Source: Nymphaea colorata | Taxonomy: Eukaryota > Streptophyta > Magnoliopsida > Nymphaeales > Nymphaeaceae | Assembly: GCF_008831285.2 (NCBI RefSeq) | Contig: NC_045140.1 | Location: 9,916,505-9,980,504 of the forward strand | Direction of reading: 5' to 3' | Length of the DNA stretch: 64,000 nucleotides | In this document: one piece after another, positions 21,457 to 34,903 of the stretch | How the letters are laid out: the number at the start of each line of letters is the position of its first letter | Position numbering within the stretch: the stretch's first letter is position 1 | Position numbers and translations under genes: made by a program | The notes under the pieces: model-generated | What the model was told of the DNA's origin: nothing | Database searches by the model: none | Seen by the model: only the letters and a program-made list of their open reading frames with translations

Positions 21457-23162
21457 AAGACCGACATGATCTCCAAAATAATGTTGACTTGGTAACCAGA
21501 TTCGAGGGCCCAAATCATCTTAATGGGACTAAGAGGGACATTTTTGAGAACTCGAGTCAATTCTCTAGAAAGAGTTGGACTCATGATGTTTCATATGGCA
21601 ATGAAAATTTTTTTCAGTGCTTGCATACACTTATTGAATATAAGTTGACCTATCGTAATATGTGCAACATACCACGCATGTTGCACTAATAAATAAGTCA
21701 ACCTAAATGAAAGATGAAGAATAATCCATGCTTTCTCGTTATGTAAGTTCCAACAAATATGGGATGATTTGATGTCAAATCATGTATTTACTTTGATTTC
21801 TCTTATGGACTCTTAACTGTGTTCATTGATAACAAATTAGGATTGATACTTTAGCATGCCTAAGGCCATGAGGGATTGGACTGACTGTGACGTATTTTTT
21901 CAAAGAAAAAACAGCTTAGTTTAAAATTTGTTGAATATATGTAGAAGATGAAGATCATTTGTCACTACACTGGTGCTCATTTTTACTACCAACAAAGTTA
22001 AATTGCCAAAAGAGAGACTTGATTCAATAGTAAACATGAAGTATAGTTGGAGACCTTAGTCTAACACATTTAACATCATCAAGTGATGAGGGATTGAATG
22101 CGTTGAGACCCATGTAGATGAAATTTTTATCTAGGAAGCTATTCATGGAGCATATGACTGCACAATTTTTTTTTTTACGTGACGCTACTGTGTTACTCTA
22201 ACCAATACACCCTTGGCCAGTTTTACTATGCTCAAGGGGGGCATGGTCCTATCGCCAGTATGTTGAATAATAATGCATATCTAAACTATTAGAGAAATAT
22301 TCATGTCTCTTTGCCTATCATGTGCGAGTAGAAGAATGGACTTTCATGTCTGAGTCTACCCATGATGGGCAGGACCCAAGCTTATGAGCCAAGTACGGTA
22401 ACACACTATCATTTGCAATATTGATAGTTACCATTTTTAATTCGATTGAAAACATAAAATTTGATGAGTAAAGGGTAACAAAAGAAGATAGCCTGGGGTA
22501 TGGCAATCGACAAAAAATGGAAAAGTATCCATGGTAGGAGAGGGAAGCAACTATTCTAGTTGATTGCTGAGAGAATGCGGTAAGGATTATGTTGGGTGTT
22601 CTCCGGACTGAGAGTATGTCATCCCTGTCGAGTCCCCATAGCTGGTCTGCATCCACTGCAAATCGGACGTAACCAAAACTAAACTGTTTCTCTAAGATGG
22701 ATAGTACCTTATTCAGTACCATTAAAACTATTTTATAAATGTAAGGTCCATGACACTATGAAATGGCAAGAGATCCATTAATAACCAATATGCTTTTGAT
22801 ATGTCCATAACAAAGTAAAATATAACAACATGCATGTGTAGGCCATTGATCTTCAAATTGCTCAGCTATATCTAATTTGCAGTTAAATGTCCTAAAGATA
22901 CCTGCAAGATAAAGATTGATGTTCAAGAATGAGTATATTTTCATATACTCGGTAAGTTTCCTTGTTGTATACTAAATGTAGAAACAATTATTTAATGACA
23001 ATCATAACACGAAAATATGCATGACATGCAATCACATTATCAGAATGGTCAAACTATAAATAAGCAGCTAAACCACTAAAATTTAAAAGCATAATACAAT
23101 ATAATCCTCAAACATCTCCTATTTTTAATCATGGCCACTTTTAGAAATCTCTGCAAGATTAA
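21457..23162. other. AT-rich region, no recognised gene
   Basis: The longest open frame is 134 codons on the minus strand (22318-22722). It has no motif I recognise, and the plus strand across it is about as protein-like, so no gene is called. Confidence 0.4.
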
Positions 23163-24760
23163 GTTTCTTCAGTTATCCATTCCTTTTAAATAGTTTTGAC
23201 ATAATTCCTGCTTAACGGTCCCACTGATACACAACAATGGTTCATTTCCATCATCCATGTGCGAGTGGTCAATTGATCCAGAAGCTTAGACTTGAGGGCA
23301 GGGATAATAAGGCGTCTATGGTGGCAAAGGCCACATCAGCTTTGAACTTATTGGGCTTAATCCCTCAGATTTCAATCGCATATGCGCCCATTGGTTCTAG
23401 CCCTATGAAAATCCAGTTGGGTCATCTCACAAGCTACTACGATTTGTTGCTCATTTCCCCAGAGCTATGCCTCTCATAAATGGGTAACAGTCTTTTAAAA
23501 GCATAGGTTTTGGTCAATACAACAAGCAATAAGTCTGTTAGGTTCACAAGTACAAATAAACAATTATGCCATCACTTGGTAATCGAGCCACTATGAACAT
23601 AGTCGATATGAGAATCAACCATTCCAATTACGTAATTCTCAATCCAAATATAATGGTATTCTTAATTGTCGAAGCATGAGAACATTCACTAAATACCTCA
23701 TAGGAATATGAAATCATCTGACGAACAAATGTCATATGCAGGGATTATTAGCAGTCAAGAGGCAACTAATAATACAGAACATAAACTAATTAATCACATA
23801 CTTATTTGCAGATTGATCATATGAGGACCGACATGAAAAACATTACATCGGATGCAGAGCGTGTGATCAGTGCCAGATGATATAAAACCATCATAACAGC
23901 TATTGCTCTATATTTCTTGTGGCACTAGGACTACAATGCCCAAAACATTGGCCCCTCTAGAGCCTTGTAGATCCTTTATCTTGAAACCTAGCTACAGGGT
24001 CTTTGCTAAATTGCATAGCAGCTAACATGCGTCTGAGGATGGTTTTAGGATATGCATGCTAAGAGTAGCATAATACCATTATATCAATACATGTAATAAT
24101 TGTTTCTAGAGTGAGCAATGTGTAACACATGTTTGGGGGTCGCATTAATATTTACTAGCATGAGGTGTTCAATGGTATAAGGTTTGGCCCGTAGATTCTT
24201 CCAACTTGCAAAGTTGGGGATAGTGTGAGTTCATAAAACCTGCAATTTCAAGTGATCTAACCTAATTCTTATGATTATATTAGCTTTAATTAAGCATGCA
24301 TTAGTCCTAATTTACAATATAATTACCTAAACCCTAGCACTCCGTACCGAAACTTAATGTGAACCATAGTGGTGTCGAGAGTGAAGTTAGATTCGCCCTT
24401 AACATAGTAATAGAAATCGTAAAACACATGAGATGCACAACTAAACCCCTCGTTGAGTTCTCCCCTCCTCTTTGTTTTAAATTGTGCCCTCCCTATTCTC
24501 TTCCTCCTCCTTGCAGATCGTATTCTTCTTATGTCTCCTCCTTTTCTCCCTTTCCTCTCTCTTTCCTTTCCCCATCCCCCTCTTTATCTCTATCTCAGCC
24601 TTTCACGTTCAGTCCCAAGGAGGACGCCTCCTCCTCTTTTTATATTAATATTACATTTTGTTCTTTATTATAATTAAATGATTAAGAACCGATACGCAAT
24701 TTAGTTATTAATTAATTAAAATACTGAAAACAATCTATTTTCGTGGCTCATCATTTGCGT
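23163..24760. repeat. Segmental duplication, left copy (pairs with 29511-31630)
   Basis: Collinear, moderately diverged similarity, roughly 75-85% by eye, to 29511-31630 in the same orientation. Anchors include GAGGGCAGGGATAATAAGGC, AAGTCTGTTAGGTTCACAAG and TTGAGTTCTCCC. No intact protein was recognised in either copy. Confidence 0.85.
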
Positions 24761-25606
24761 ACATACATAAATGGGTGATTTGGCATTCTGCCTTTCTCAG
24801 TAATAAATCACATTCCGCCACAAGACCGACCTTGCTGAATTCCAAGCATACCCTCAATTCCAATTGTCAAGTATATCCTTTAGGTTTCAAATCAATGCTT
24901 TGTCGGCCTTTAAATCAAAGTTACTTTACTGCCATGGTGTCTTCAGATCAGTTCCCAATGTGGCCCAGATTGATTTTTGAATTCTGATCATAAGTTATAT
25001 TCTCCTGATCAGTTTTTTTTACGATTTAATGGTTTTTAGTTTTTTGATGATTTGTCACAATGTTGTCAAAATCAGTTTCTGAATTGGAAGGTTAAAAGAT
25101 TCAGCTAATCAGTAAACCGAATCAGAACCAGAATAGTTTGTGAATCAAAATTGTCAAAAATGTATTTTAATTTAAAAACAAATAAAAATTAGAAATCATA
25201 AGAAAATCTAACATAAGAAAAAAACATTCAAAAATTAGTATAAAAGCATGTGAAGGCGCTTCACGATTTTTGTTCGGCCACATATATTTAAATTCAAATG
25301 CTGGATCTTTGTTCGGCCACATCTTGAACTTCAACATTCATTTAACAATGAAAGTCATATGCAACATGAGAAGAAAACAAGAAAAAAAATTAGTGAAGGA
25401 AAAAGTAAAAAACATGTACGCTTAATTAGAAAGGGGAACGGGGGACACAAGCTGGTTTCGTTTATCGTGAATCGCCGAATTTTTGCCAACGATTCCATCG
25501 ATTCGCTAATAGATCGCCTGATTTTAGGACTCCAATGAATCGGCCACTGAATGTATAGGCCGATTTTAGTGACACTGATTTGTCTCTTATGTTAACATAA
25601 TTCCTG
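24761..25606. other. Sequence absent from the other duplicate copy
   Basis: AT-rich, including repeated TTCGGCCACAT words near 25275 and 25313. It has no counterpart in the 29.5-31.8 kb copy. No gene was recognised. Confidence 0.4.
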
Positions 25607-25614
25607 ATATAAAC

Positions 25615-26017
25615 TAGGCCTGGGCATCAGGCCGGGCCGGGCTGGCCCGTCGGGCCCCTCAGCCCGGCCCAGGCTCGGCCCGATAGCCCGGGTCTCGGCC
25701 CGGGCCCAGCCCGACCCGGCCCGGGTCACCCTCCTGGCAACTTTCCCCCGCCCTCCCGTCGCGCTTTGATGGAAGAGGGGAGGGAGATGGAGGAGGAGGG
25801 AGAGGGAGAGGGAGAGGGGGAGCGGAGAGGATGAAGGAGGGGGAGCGGTCCTGAGCGGAGAGAGAGAGGGGGAGTGGAGAGGGAGAGTGAGAGTCGGGCC
25901 GAGCTGGGCCGCCGCCGGCCTATCGGGCCCGGGTTCGGCCTGGGCCAGGTTTTTCCCGGCCCGGACCCGGGTTCGATGGGGCTGGGCCGGCCCGGCCCGG
26001 CGCGTTACCCAGGCTTA
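25615..26017. mobile_element. GC-rich hAT-type MITE with 8-bp target duplication
   Basis: It starts TAGGCCTGGGCATCAGGCCG and its reverse-complement end reads TAAGCCTGGGTAACGCGCCG, an imperfect long inverted repeat. Both flanks are ATATAAAC (25607-25614 and 26018-26025). The 403-bp body is made of repeated GGCCCGGCCC-type words and a purine-rich GGAGAGGGAGAGG core. No coding capacity. It is related to the truncated insert at 9356. Confidence 0.92.
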
Positions 26018-26799
26018 ATATAAACAAAGAAATTAACTAGTCAGTTATTCATAGTAAACACTTCTATAAGGATGGGATATTACAATGACCATATACCAAA
26101 GCCAAAGAAAATATTACAATGGAATTAAATCTAGCCGAATTAAACTTATCCATTGTCAGAAGCTCTAAGGTCTGATGCACATGAGCTTGCACGTTGACAC
26201 CTAAGGTTCAGGTTCAAAATATGCTATGAGTGGCAGATAACATGACTACAAAGGTAATCAATTTTTTTTTTCTTTTTCAGTCCAAAGAGGGAACCAACTG
26301 AATCGGCCTATTAATGAATTTTCTCGTAATTTCTCTAGGACATGTTAGTTAAATGTACTCTATACCTTCTATCAATCAACTACCCAGTTAACAAGATGTA
26401 AACTAAACCGAGCAGGGAACTCATGAACAGAATGCACTTAGTAATGAATAACTCAAGCGAAAGTACGGAACCAAGGGCACAAGTATCACAATGTCAAATA
26501 TGTCAACAAATCAAGCCATACATATAAACAAGTTCCTGAAATGAAACTGAAGTATCGGGCCAACAATATTATGCAGCTTCTATCGGTCGTCCCACCTGAA
26601 AATTTCCAATAAAAGGGGTCAGAAATACAAAATCCTCAGTACATGGTCATGAAACGGCCGCCTGAATGAAGTACTAAATATTATAGTAAGCAAGTGTACA
26701 ATTTTCAAAACAATATTAGTTATTCTATGTACGCATGAATAAAAGAGTCGTTTCAAAAGTACTTAAAGCATATATATTAAGTTTTCGACCTCAAGACAA

Positions 26800-26848
26800 A
26801 ACACACACACACACACACACATATTATATATATATATATATATATTAT
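26800..26848. repeat. (AC)n(TA)n microsatellite
   Basis: About ten AC units are followed by ATT and a TA run. Confidence 0.95.
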
Positions 26849-28311
26849 ACTTCTAACCATTTTTTATCTTGTAAATGCATGAATTAGTGAACATTCAATT
26901 TTATTTTTTCTATACATATGCAGACCACATATAGGCAAAAACCATCTAAGTGGGAACTAATAACTCATGTAGTAAACTTGCAAACACTACATTCCCACAA
27001 TTTTTTTTTTTTTAAAAAGTAGTAAAGTTTGAGACGTATAACTTGTTATATATGCATTCCATAAGTTATCATTTCCATGTTAAGCCGATGCTTTGTTGTG
27101 AAATCAAGTTCTCCCTCTATTTGCATATTAATGATAAATAAAGATTGCATGATGAACTACTATTATGAGCATCAAGTTGTAATGAATTGGCAGTGTGATG
27201 TACAATAAAATTGTGCAAGAAACAAGACATTAGCTTGTATTATTTAATTCTAGGTTGAAAATGAAAATTATAGTTCAATTTTCTACTCAGGAGATCAAGT
27301 TTTATAATTCAAATACTTATTCTAGTCATGATGCCAAATGTAGAATGTGAATGGCTAAATAGTTTCTTTGTAGTACTAATAGATTAAACACCCAATGACA
27401 GAATTCTGATGTACGATTATGATGGCCTTGATATATGAAGCTGATAGTCCTATAATATATAGCCAGATAACTTCTGCGAGCAACAATGTTATTTTCATAT
27501 AAATACCATGCTTGCTATTAAATAGGAAGGACACTTTGATTTTCAAACATAATACATAAAAGTCAAGTCAAGTATTATCTACCTAACTTCTGACACTTGG
27601 AATGGGTCACTCTAATCATCAAGGGCACCGTTCCCAATGGAAGCACATGAGGAATCTAAATATAGCTACAATCCTCTATTAAAGAATCCATTTTGAATTT
27701 CTGAATCCTTCATGTACAAAAGTGAACACTTACGAACCTAAACAATCCCAGGGTGCATACAATATAAATATTAACAGTTTCGCAGCATATTATATATGTG
27801 AATGTGCTTTGTAAAAAACAACGTCAAGACTCATCTGGAAGGAGAGATAAGAAGAGTATATAATTATTTGGTTGAAAAATGTATTTTGTCTCAAACGATA
27901 GAACTAAAAATTAATATTCAGTCAATTTCTCTAGGATATCTTTGTTAAATCTACTCCATGCATGCCTTTGGATCAATCAACAGCCCAGCTGACATTATTC
28001 TTTTGATGTTCTCATCACAACAGGCCGTGCAAGCATATCAAACTATGGAACAAATACACACCGACGATGTAGATATTAAGGCAAATGCCCATCTAAGAGG
28101 GTATTATACAGCTCGCAGCATCATTCTATCATGAGAAAAACGTTAACACATGCAACACAAAATGGATTTTAGCACATAAATTAAACGGTACTGAAACCAA
28201 CCTCTCAGGCCATAAATAATTTGAAGACACCCTAGCAATGGTACAACATAACCAATAGTAAAAGAAAACTAATCTTATAGCACTATATATTAGCAATTAA
28301 AATAATAGTTC

Positions 28312-28559
28312 AGCACAAATCAATGAATACTTCTGACGTGCTAACATGTCATAGCACAAATCAATGAATACTTCTCACGGGCTAACATGTCATAGCACAA
28401 ATCAATGAATACCTCTCACGGGCTAACATGTCATAGCACAAATCAATGAATACTTCTCACGGGCTAACATGTCATAGCACAAATCACTGAAAAAGAAATA
28501 TTTTCTCCAAAGGTTGCAGCACAAATCACTGAAAAAGAAATATTTTCTCCAAAGGTTGC
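28312..28559. repeat. Composite minisatellite, 4 x 41 bp then 2 x 42 bp
   Basis: Four copies of a 41-bp unit start at 28312, 28353, 28394 and 28435. They are followed by two perfect 42-bp copies at 28476 and 28518. Both unit types begin AGCACAAATCA(A/C)TGAA and then diverge, so the second array was seeded by the first part of the other unit. Confidence 0.95.
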
Positions 28560-29510
28560 TGTAAGTTAGATACATGTGGACTAACAACAGCCACTTGGGA
28601 GCTGTAACCCTCTATCTGAAACTAAGGTTTGTCCAATTAGTCTCGGCCTGGAGCTAAAAACATAATGTTGAAAGAACGCACATCCCCAAATAGCTGTTAA
28701 AGAAGGCAGAAGAGAGATGTTAAAGAAGAAAGAATAAAAAAAGGCTTCCTTTGATAGAGCAGGCAAGCTATCTCTCTGAGTCTCTCTCCGCACCTCTCTG
28801 TAACGACCTTCTCTCTCTTTTTCTCTTCCTCGCACACCAAAGTATGAACTTTGGTGAACCTTTGATGTTGTTTTCCCACACACCACCAATGCCTCCCAAG
28901 TCTACGGTGGTAGCTATAATGGTATAATATGGAAATGAGCTCACGAGATAGAGAGAGGGAGTGATAACAAAGCACACAAGGAATACGCGGTTTAGCCATA
29001 TGAAGCAGGTTATGTGCACACCTCCATACGTACACAGGACCAAGTAATGATTAAAATGTTCCTTAAAATAAAAAATAAAAGAAAGACTTTTAAAACGATA
29101 AAAAGGGAATTGTAAAAATATTAAAATACTAAAATAAACATACCTTTATAACAAATTTTCTAAAATAGCTCATCTTCCGTCTTTTTTTTTTTCCGTGCAC
29201 AATTGTTGTGTCAATCTCTCACACACACAAAAACACACATGCACTAGCCGGCACACACACACACACAAAAGAAAATTGAATGGGAGTGTTAAAACCAACT
29301 TTTCGTTTCATGCAAATTACATGAAAAACAAGGAACATTGCATCATTTATGTTAGTTCTGATTTGCCATAAAGAGTGTCATCTTAATAACTAATTAAAAT
29401 TCCATATATTATTGGTCATCATCATGCAATTTCTTAATATATGCGCATATATGAGCACCATGCATATGTAAGTAGTTCATATTCAAGTACTTCATGGTCA
29501 AGCTATTAAA

Positions 29511-31630
29511 TTTGTTCAATTATCCATGCTTTTAAAATAGTTTTGACATTTTTTCCGCTGATCAGTTCCACCAATCATAGGCCACAATGGTTTATTTCCA
29601 TCGTCCAGGTGCGGGTGGTCGATTTCTCCACAAAGTTTTGATTCAAGGGCAGGGATAATAAGGCATCTACAGTGCCAAAGTCCACATGAACCTCGACCTT
29701 ATCTGGCTTAATCTCTAAGACATCACTCGCATCAGACCTTAACATGTCATCTCACAAACAATTTCAGGTCATCACACATACACGGGATTGGACCACTGTT
29801 TTGTATGATTACAAGTAATCGCTCATTTCCAGTGCTATATCCTTCATAAAGGCATAGGTGATAGGGTTTTAAAAACATATGTGTTCATCAATAGAACAAG
29901 CAAGAAGTCTGTTAGGTTCACAAGTCACAAATAAACAATTATGTCATCGAATGGTAATTGAGCCATCATGAACATAGTCTATATATGCATCAATTCTTCT
30001 AGTTATGTAATTATCAATACAAAATATAATGTTATTCTTAATTGTCCAAGCCTGATAGTCTATATATGCATCAATTCTTCTAGTTATGTAATTATCAATA
30101 CAAAATATAATGTCATTCTTAATTGTCCAAGCCTGACTACATTCACTGATAAATACTTGATAGTAATATGAAATCATCTAACAAACAAATGTCATACACG
30201 GGGAGTATTATCATTTAACAAGCAACTAATAATACTGACCATAAAACAAATCACATGCTCATTTGCAGATTCAAAATATGAGGACAGACATGAAAAAAGT
30301 GCGAGATGTCACTAAACCATCATAAACAGGCATTGCTCTATATTTCATTAGGCACTAGAACTACAATGCCCTATATATTAGCATTGACTACTCTAGAGCC
30401 TTCTAGATCCTACATCTTGCAACTTGGGTACAGGATCTTGCTAAAGGTATCCATACTTTGTAGCTAACATCTACGTATGGTTTAGGCTACGCATGCTAAA
30501 GGTAGCATAACAGCATTATACATAGTATATATCAATACATGTAATGCTCGGGCTCGATAATTGTTTCTAGAGTCAAGTATTGTATAACACATGTTTGAGG
30601 GTCGGATAAATATTCACTAGCATGAGGTGTTCAAGGGTATAGACAATGGGCCATAGATCCTTCCCCATTCCTCCAACTTGCAAAATTTTTATGATTTTAT
30701 TAGTTTAATTTCACAAATCTTAGGATTTCAAGTGGCCTTATTCATACTTTACATTAGAATTACCTAAACCCTAACACTTCATACCCAAACTTAATATGAG
30801 CCACAATGGTGTCTAGAGTGAGGTTCATATTACTTTTATTAACTCTAGGCAAGTTATCACGTAACATCGTAATTCAAATTGCAGAACTTATAATCATATG
30901 TACAACTAAACCCCACGTTGAGTTCTCCCTTCTCTTTTTTTTTTGTTATAATTACCCCAAAACTTGAATTGGAAAGAAATCTCAGACCTAAGAAGTAGGA
31001 AACCTACCTGGGTGTTGCCATTGCCCTCGCTCTTCTCTTCGTCCTCATCCTGCTTCATAATTCTATCTTTCTTTGTTTCTTTCTTTTTTTCATTTCATGT
31101 CTCTCTCTCTATCTCTACCCCTCCCACCCACCCCCCAAACAAAATTACTCGCCCTCACTCTCTTACTGTCCACCTTGCCCGTTCACGTCGAGAGTGAGTT
31201 GCAGGCGCCACTTGATGCACGCAAGATATCTATGCCAAAAGCAACGCAGGGTAGTAGCTGGGTATTTTAGAAATTATTTAAAAACAAATTTCCATTTTAA
31301 TCTTTTAATTTTTAAGTTTCCTTTTTTGTCCCTACAAAAGGTTTTCTTTTTCTACTCTGCAGGGACCTTTGGTCATTAAGGGCCTTTGGTCATTAAGCAT
31401 GCCGGCACAAAAAAAAAAAAAAAAATTGAGCACCAGCCAGCGCGTATAACCAGTTCTGCCTCACGTTGAGTCTTATAGCAATCCTATTATAATTTGTTCT
31501 GTTTTTTATGATTGTTAAGTGATGGCATGTAACCAAGGGTTAAGTGGCTTATTAACTAACCAACATGTAACTCAGCTATTAGTTAAAATATTGAAAACAA
31601 TTAATTTCAATGGCTCATCATTTTGGTGAC
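29511..31630. repeat. Segmental duplication, right copy (pairs with 23163-24760)
   Basis: Direct-orientation partner of 23163-24760. It carries extra sequence, including an 81-bp internal tandem repeat. Similarity continues at lower density to about 31960. Confidence 0.85.
29976..30136. repeat. 81-bp tandem duplication
   Basis: Two copies starting AGTCTATATATGCATC at 29976 and 30057, with essentially one substitution. The counterpart in the left segmental copy has only one unit, so this duplication is younger than the segmental one. Confidence 0.93.
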
Positions 31631-31974
31631 AATGACCACACAAAAGCTCTGAGCTACATGAGCCTGTGCATTGTCACCTGATGTTCAGGTTCAAAATAAG
31701 CTAGAAATGCTGAATAACATAACTACAATGATATTCAAATTATTTTTTTCTAGACAAAAGAGAGAATCAACAGGGTTGGCCATACACATATTCATGTCAT
31801 ACCCATCATCGAACAGATGTTAAGGTGAATCCCCATGCATGACGATATTAACTCGTAGCATCATTCTATCAGGAGCACAACGTTAACACATGCATCAAAA
31901 AATGTATATTGGCACATAAATTAAGTAGTACTGACATCAACCTCTCAAGCTATTTGTTAGAAGGTTATGGATCT

Positions 31975-32320
31975 CACAAAATGGGAGAAGATAGTTCAAA
32001 GTTGTCATGGTGGGGACAAATTTTTCATACTTCTTAGCCATTAAGTACATGCATAACCAAGTTGTCCTTGTTTATATTTTCACCAAATGAGCTTGCTGAA
32101 TCAATGAATAACTTCACATGATTGATATAGCCAACTTTGCATTTTTCACATTTAGACACATTTTGGAGATTATGCCTGACTTGAAGAGTCTATAAATTGA
32201 ACTATGAGACAAATGCTTTCTCAATGAATGAGCACACTTCTTGAGATTTTTGTGAAGGATAATTTGGCTCAGCACTAATTTAGTGATGGCAGCCTTAACC
32301 CAACTCAAAGTTAATCATCC
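31975..32320 (-). pseudogene. Copia gag fragment, antisense
   Basis: On the minus strand a 64-codon frame and its continuation match the central UBN2-type gag pattern, ending with D-N-L-V-M-H-V-L-N-G. That is the conserved D-x-L-V-x-x-V-L-N-G motif of Copia gag. It has stops and no zinc knuckle here. It is homologous to 48750-49090, where more of the element survives. Confidence 0.75.
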
Positions 32321-32339
32321 CTTTACTAATGAGATACTT

Positions 32340-33075
32340 AGAATTGGCTTCATATTCATATGATTTTTGTATTTGATAGCTTCATTTTCCATTGCCACCA
32401 TGGACTTCCTTTTATTAATTGTTTATATCTTTCCTTAAGTGCATTAATTCCACCACACCCAAACAACCCCCCCCCCCACACACACACACACATAAAAAGA
32501 AAAAAAAAAAAAAGCAAAGGGACAAGGATCATTTCATGGATTTTTGTTCTAGAACACTGGTCAAACAGAAAATATTCTGTTGCCTAAAGTTTAACATCCC
32601 AAAAGTACCCTAATTTTTCTTTTATATACATTCATCATAGGGATTGCACAACATTTAAAATCACATGGCCTATGCAGTTGGCATAGCTCCGGTTTATCAT
32701 AAAGCATGTATAGATAATTTATATGTGTATTAGCACATAGCATGATCTATCTTGGGCAGTTAATGGTTCTAATCAATCTAAAGACCAGGTTTACATTCAT
32801 TCAAAGTATAGTTCACAACCAAACACATGTAGGGAAGTCTATACTAGTACAAATCAACCTTATAATTTTCATATTGATGGCCCCACCACTAGTTATATAG
32901 CTGCAAATAACATAAATACATATAAAAGTCAAAATAACAGTTGCATAAATATCTACACACCAAAACATTTAGACCTGCCAAAATTTTCTTTGCTCATTGT
33001 CGTGGCGCACCAAAATCACCTGAAAAATAATATAATTTTCAAAGCATGAGTATATTTTCACATTCTTAATAGGCT
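32340..33075. repeat. Flank of antisense gag, duplicated at 49690-50410
   Basis: Collinear similarity to 49690-50410 in the same orientation, with anchors such as TTATTAATTGTTTA, GATGGCCCCACCACTAG and GCACCAAAATCAC. It is probably part of the same retroelement family or of a duplicated segment. No protein was recognised. Confidence 0.75.
32467..32492. repeat. Poly-C/(CA)n tract
   Basis: Eleven Cs run into CA repeats. The tract is absent from the 49.7 kb copy. Confidence 0.9.
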
Positions 33076-34067
33076 CAATATGAGGTGTGTGAAGATGTAA
33101 CTCATACATACACAACAATATGTTACAGCATTATAACAGGAGGATATTCATACCATGAATATAAGATATATAAGCAAGACTATTTGTCAATATCATTCAG
33201 GCATTACTTCATTTAGTCATCATTGAATATTAACACCTGAGGCACAATCTCAGGCGATATAACCAATAGATTGAGGGCCAAGGGGAGAAACAAGGCATTT
33301 ACCGTGCCTGGTCCCTTCGGACCTAGACCCTCATGAGTCAGAGCTTTACATTGGGCTGAGAGTCTAGTCAAACTTCACACGTTTGAGCAGGATTATTGAA
33401 AATAGATCACTCCCACCGAGTATTCTCCAGTGGCACATGATAGAACAATAACAATTGCATATTAAGTGTTTCCATGGGAAAAGTTGGGACATTTTCCAAA
33501 TCATCATTAATTTCCATGTCATAAAACGCTAGCTTTCCATATATTGTAAGCCAATGGGGACTAATTTCCTACCTGCAATCAGGTCTTCATGCTCTAGCTA
33601 GCTTCTCAGTACCCATTTTCCATGTATACCCACCCACATGCAGGATGCCTATTGTTCTTTGGCATTCAGAAAATAGCTAGCCTGCAAAAATTTTAAGGTA
33701 CAACAGAGAAGAGATGCATTTCTAAAGGAGAAAATAATAAACTGACACTAATATTAAATAAATTGTTTGGATTAATGGGGTCAGATCCATCTTTTGCTAA
33801 GTTTGGATTCAGACTCAGACTCTACTTTTTAAACAGAATTCCGATTATATCTAATCGGGTCGAATCTTTTTCATCAAGCTTGGGCTCCGATGTCGAAGCG
33901 TGTGGATGCAGAAGGAGGCCAGCCTATGTAGCCTGATCATCTGCAAGATATGACCAAAAGGGTAGAAAAATATATATATACACCCGATTTGTATATGATA
34001 AGTGCCAGATCTGCATCGTTTAAAACGTCCAATTGCTTAAAAAACGGACCAGTATATAGGCACCAAA
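33076..34067. other. AT-rich region, 3' flank of the possible small gene
   Basis: No ORF or repeat was recognised apart from a short TA run near 33971. Confidence 0.4.
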
Positions 34068-34509
34068 TCATTCCAGCAGTACCTCAATGTCAAGATGGAA
34101 AAAACTCAGCTTGTACTGAAGCCTCAACACCCACTCACCCAGCATCGAAAGGGCTCCAAGAAGGGGCACGGTGGAGCTTAGCAGCAGAACATTGCTTTGA
34201 AGTCTGTCACCTGCAACATTTCACCAATTAGTTTGGTGATTTTTTCTCTGGTTGTACATCGGAGAAGAAAGATTGAATGCAATAGATCGGGCAGTTAAGT
34301 AGCTAGCCGGAGCTTCTGGCCAATGAAGGAATTAAGTTGACACTGACGATACATAATCAAGAACGAAGAACACAGGAAATAATTTAGAAGCACTACCCAC
34401 CTGCATAAGAAAGTAAGAGGGAGCCCGCTATGCCAAGAGAAGTTAAGCCCATGTACAAGGCATGGGAGGGCGAACCCGCCGTGAAAAGGCTGGTGGAAGA
34501 AGGATTCAT
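34068..34509 (-). CDS. Possible small two-exon membrane protein, unknown family
   Basis: On the minus strand, an exon ending at 34401 with donor CAG|GTGGGT joins across a 190-bp intron (34211-34400, GT...TTGCAG) to an exon at 34210-34068 ending in TGA. The joined frame from the ATG at 34509 gives 83 residues. Two hydrophobic segments are visible, H-A-L-Y-M-G-L-T-S-L-G-I-A-G around residues 16-35 and N-V-L-L-L-S-S-T-V-P-L-L-G around 43-65, followed by a charged tail. The frame stays open upstream of this ATG to 34610, so an additional 5' exon is possible. I do not recognise the family. The splice signals and the continuous frame are the only evidence, and it could be a gene remnant. Confidence 0.35.
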
Positions 34510-34903
34510 AAGTGCAAATCCAATCAGCAGGTTATACTTAATCCTGCTACTCCGAGAGGATACACTTCCTTCCGGCCCACTTTGCGCTTCAATTTTGACA
34601 AAATCACATGCTAATTTCAGAGGATTCTATGCCTCAACTGCCAACAAGCAATTGCTTAGCATTTGAATACTCTGTAAACCTGAAGAGACTTCAGCTTTAC
34701 AATTTTTAACCAATAGATCTGCCATCGAACTCTCACTGTTTTTTAAGTAATCGAACAAATTCATTGCTTCATGATCACTAACTAGAGTAGATTTTTAGAT
34801 CTGCACCAGTATTACAATATTCTTATCAGATGGAGTTAACTTTTGATAGATTTGAGCATCACCAAACTGAATTCTCATATTGATCGTTCTGAGCACAGAT
34901 GAA

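Larger units (their letters stand above)
26026..29510. other. AT-rich region, partly duplicated
   Basis: Two stretches, about 26085-26308 and 28060-28215, match 31630-31782 and 31800-31960 and continue the duplication seen at 23163-24760. The remainder holds microsatellites and a minisatellite. Minus-strand frames near 28581-29043 are short and unrecognised. Confidence 0.5.

Noticed and set aside
22318-22722. 134-codon minus-strand frame
   Set aside because: No motif recognised, AT-rich composition like the surroundings, and no splice or promoter context. A decayed transposon origin is as likely.
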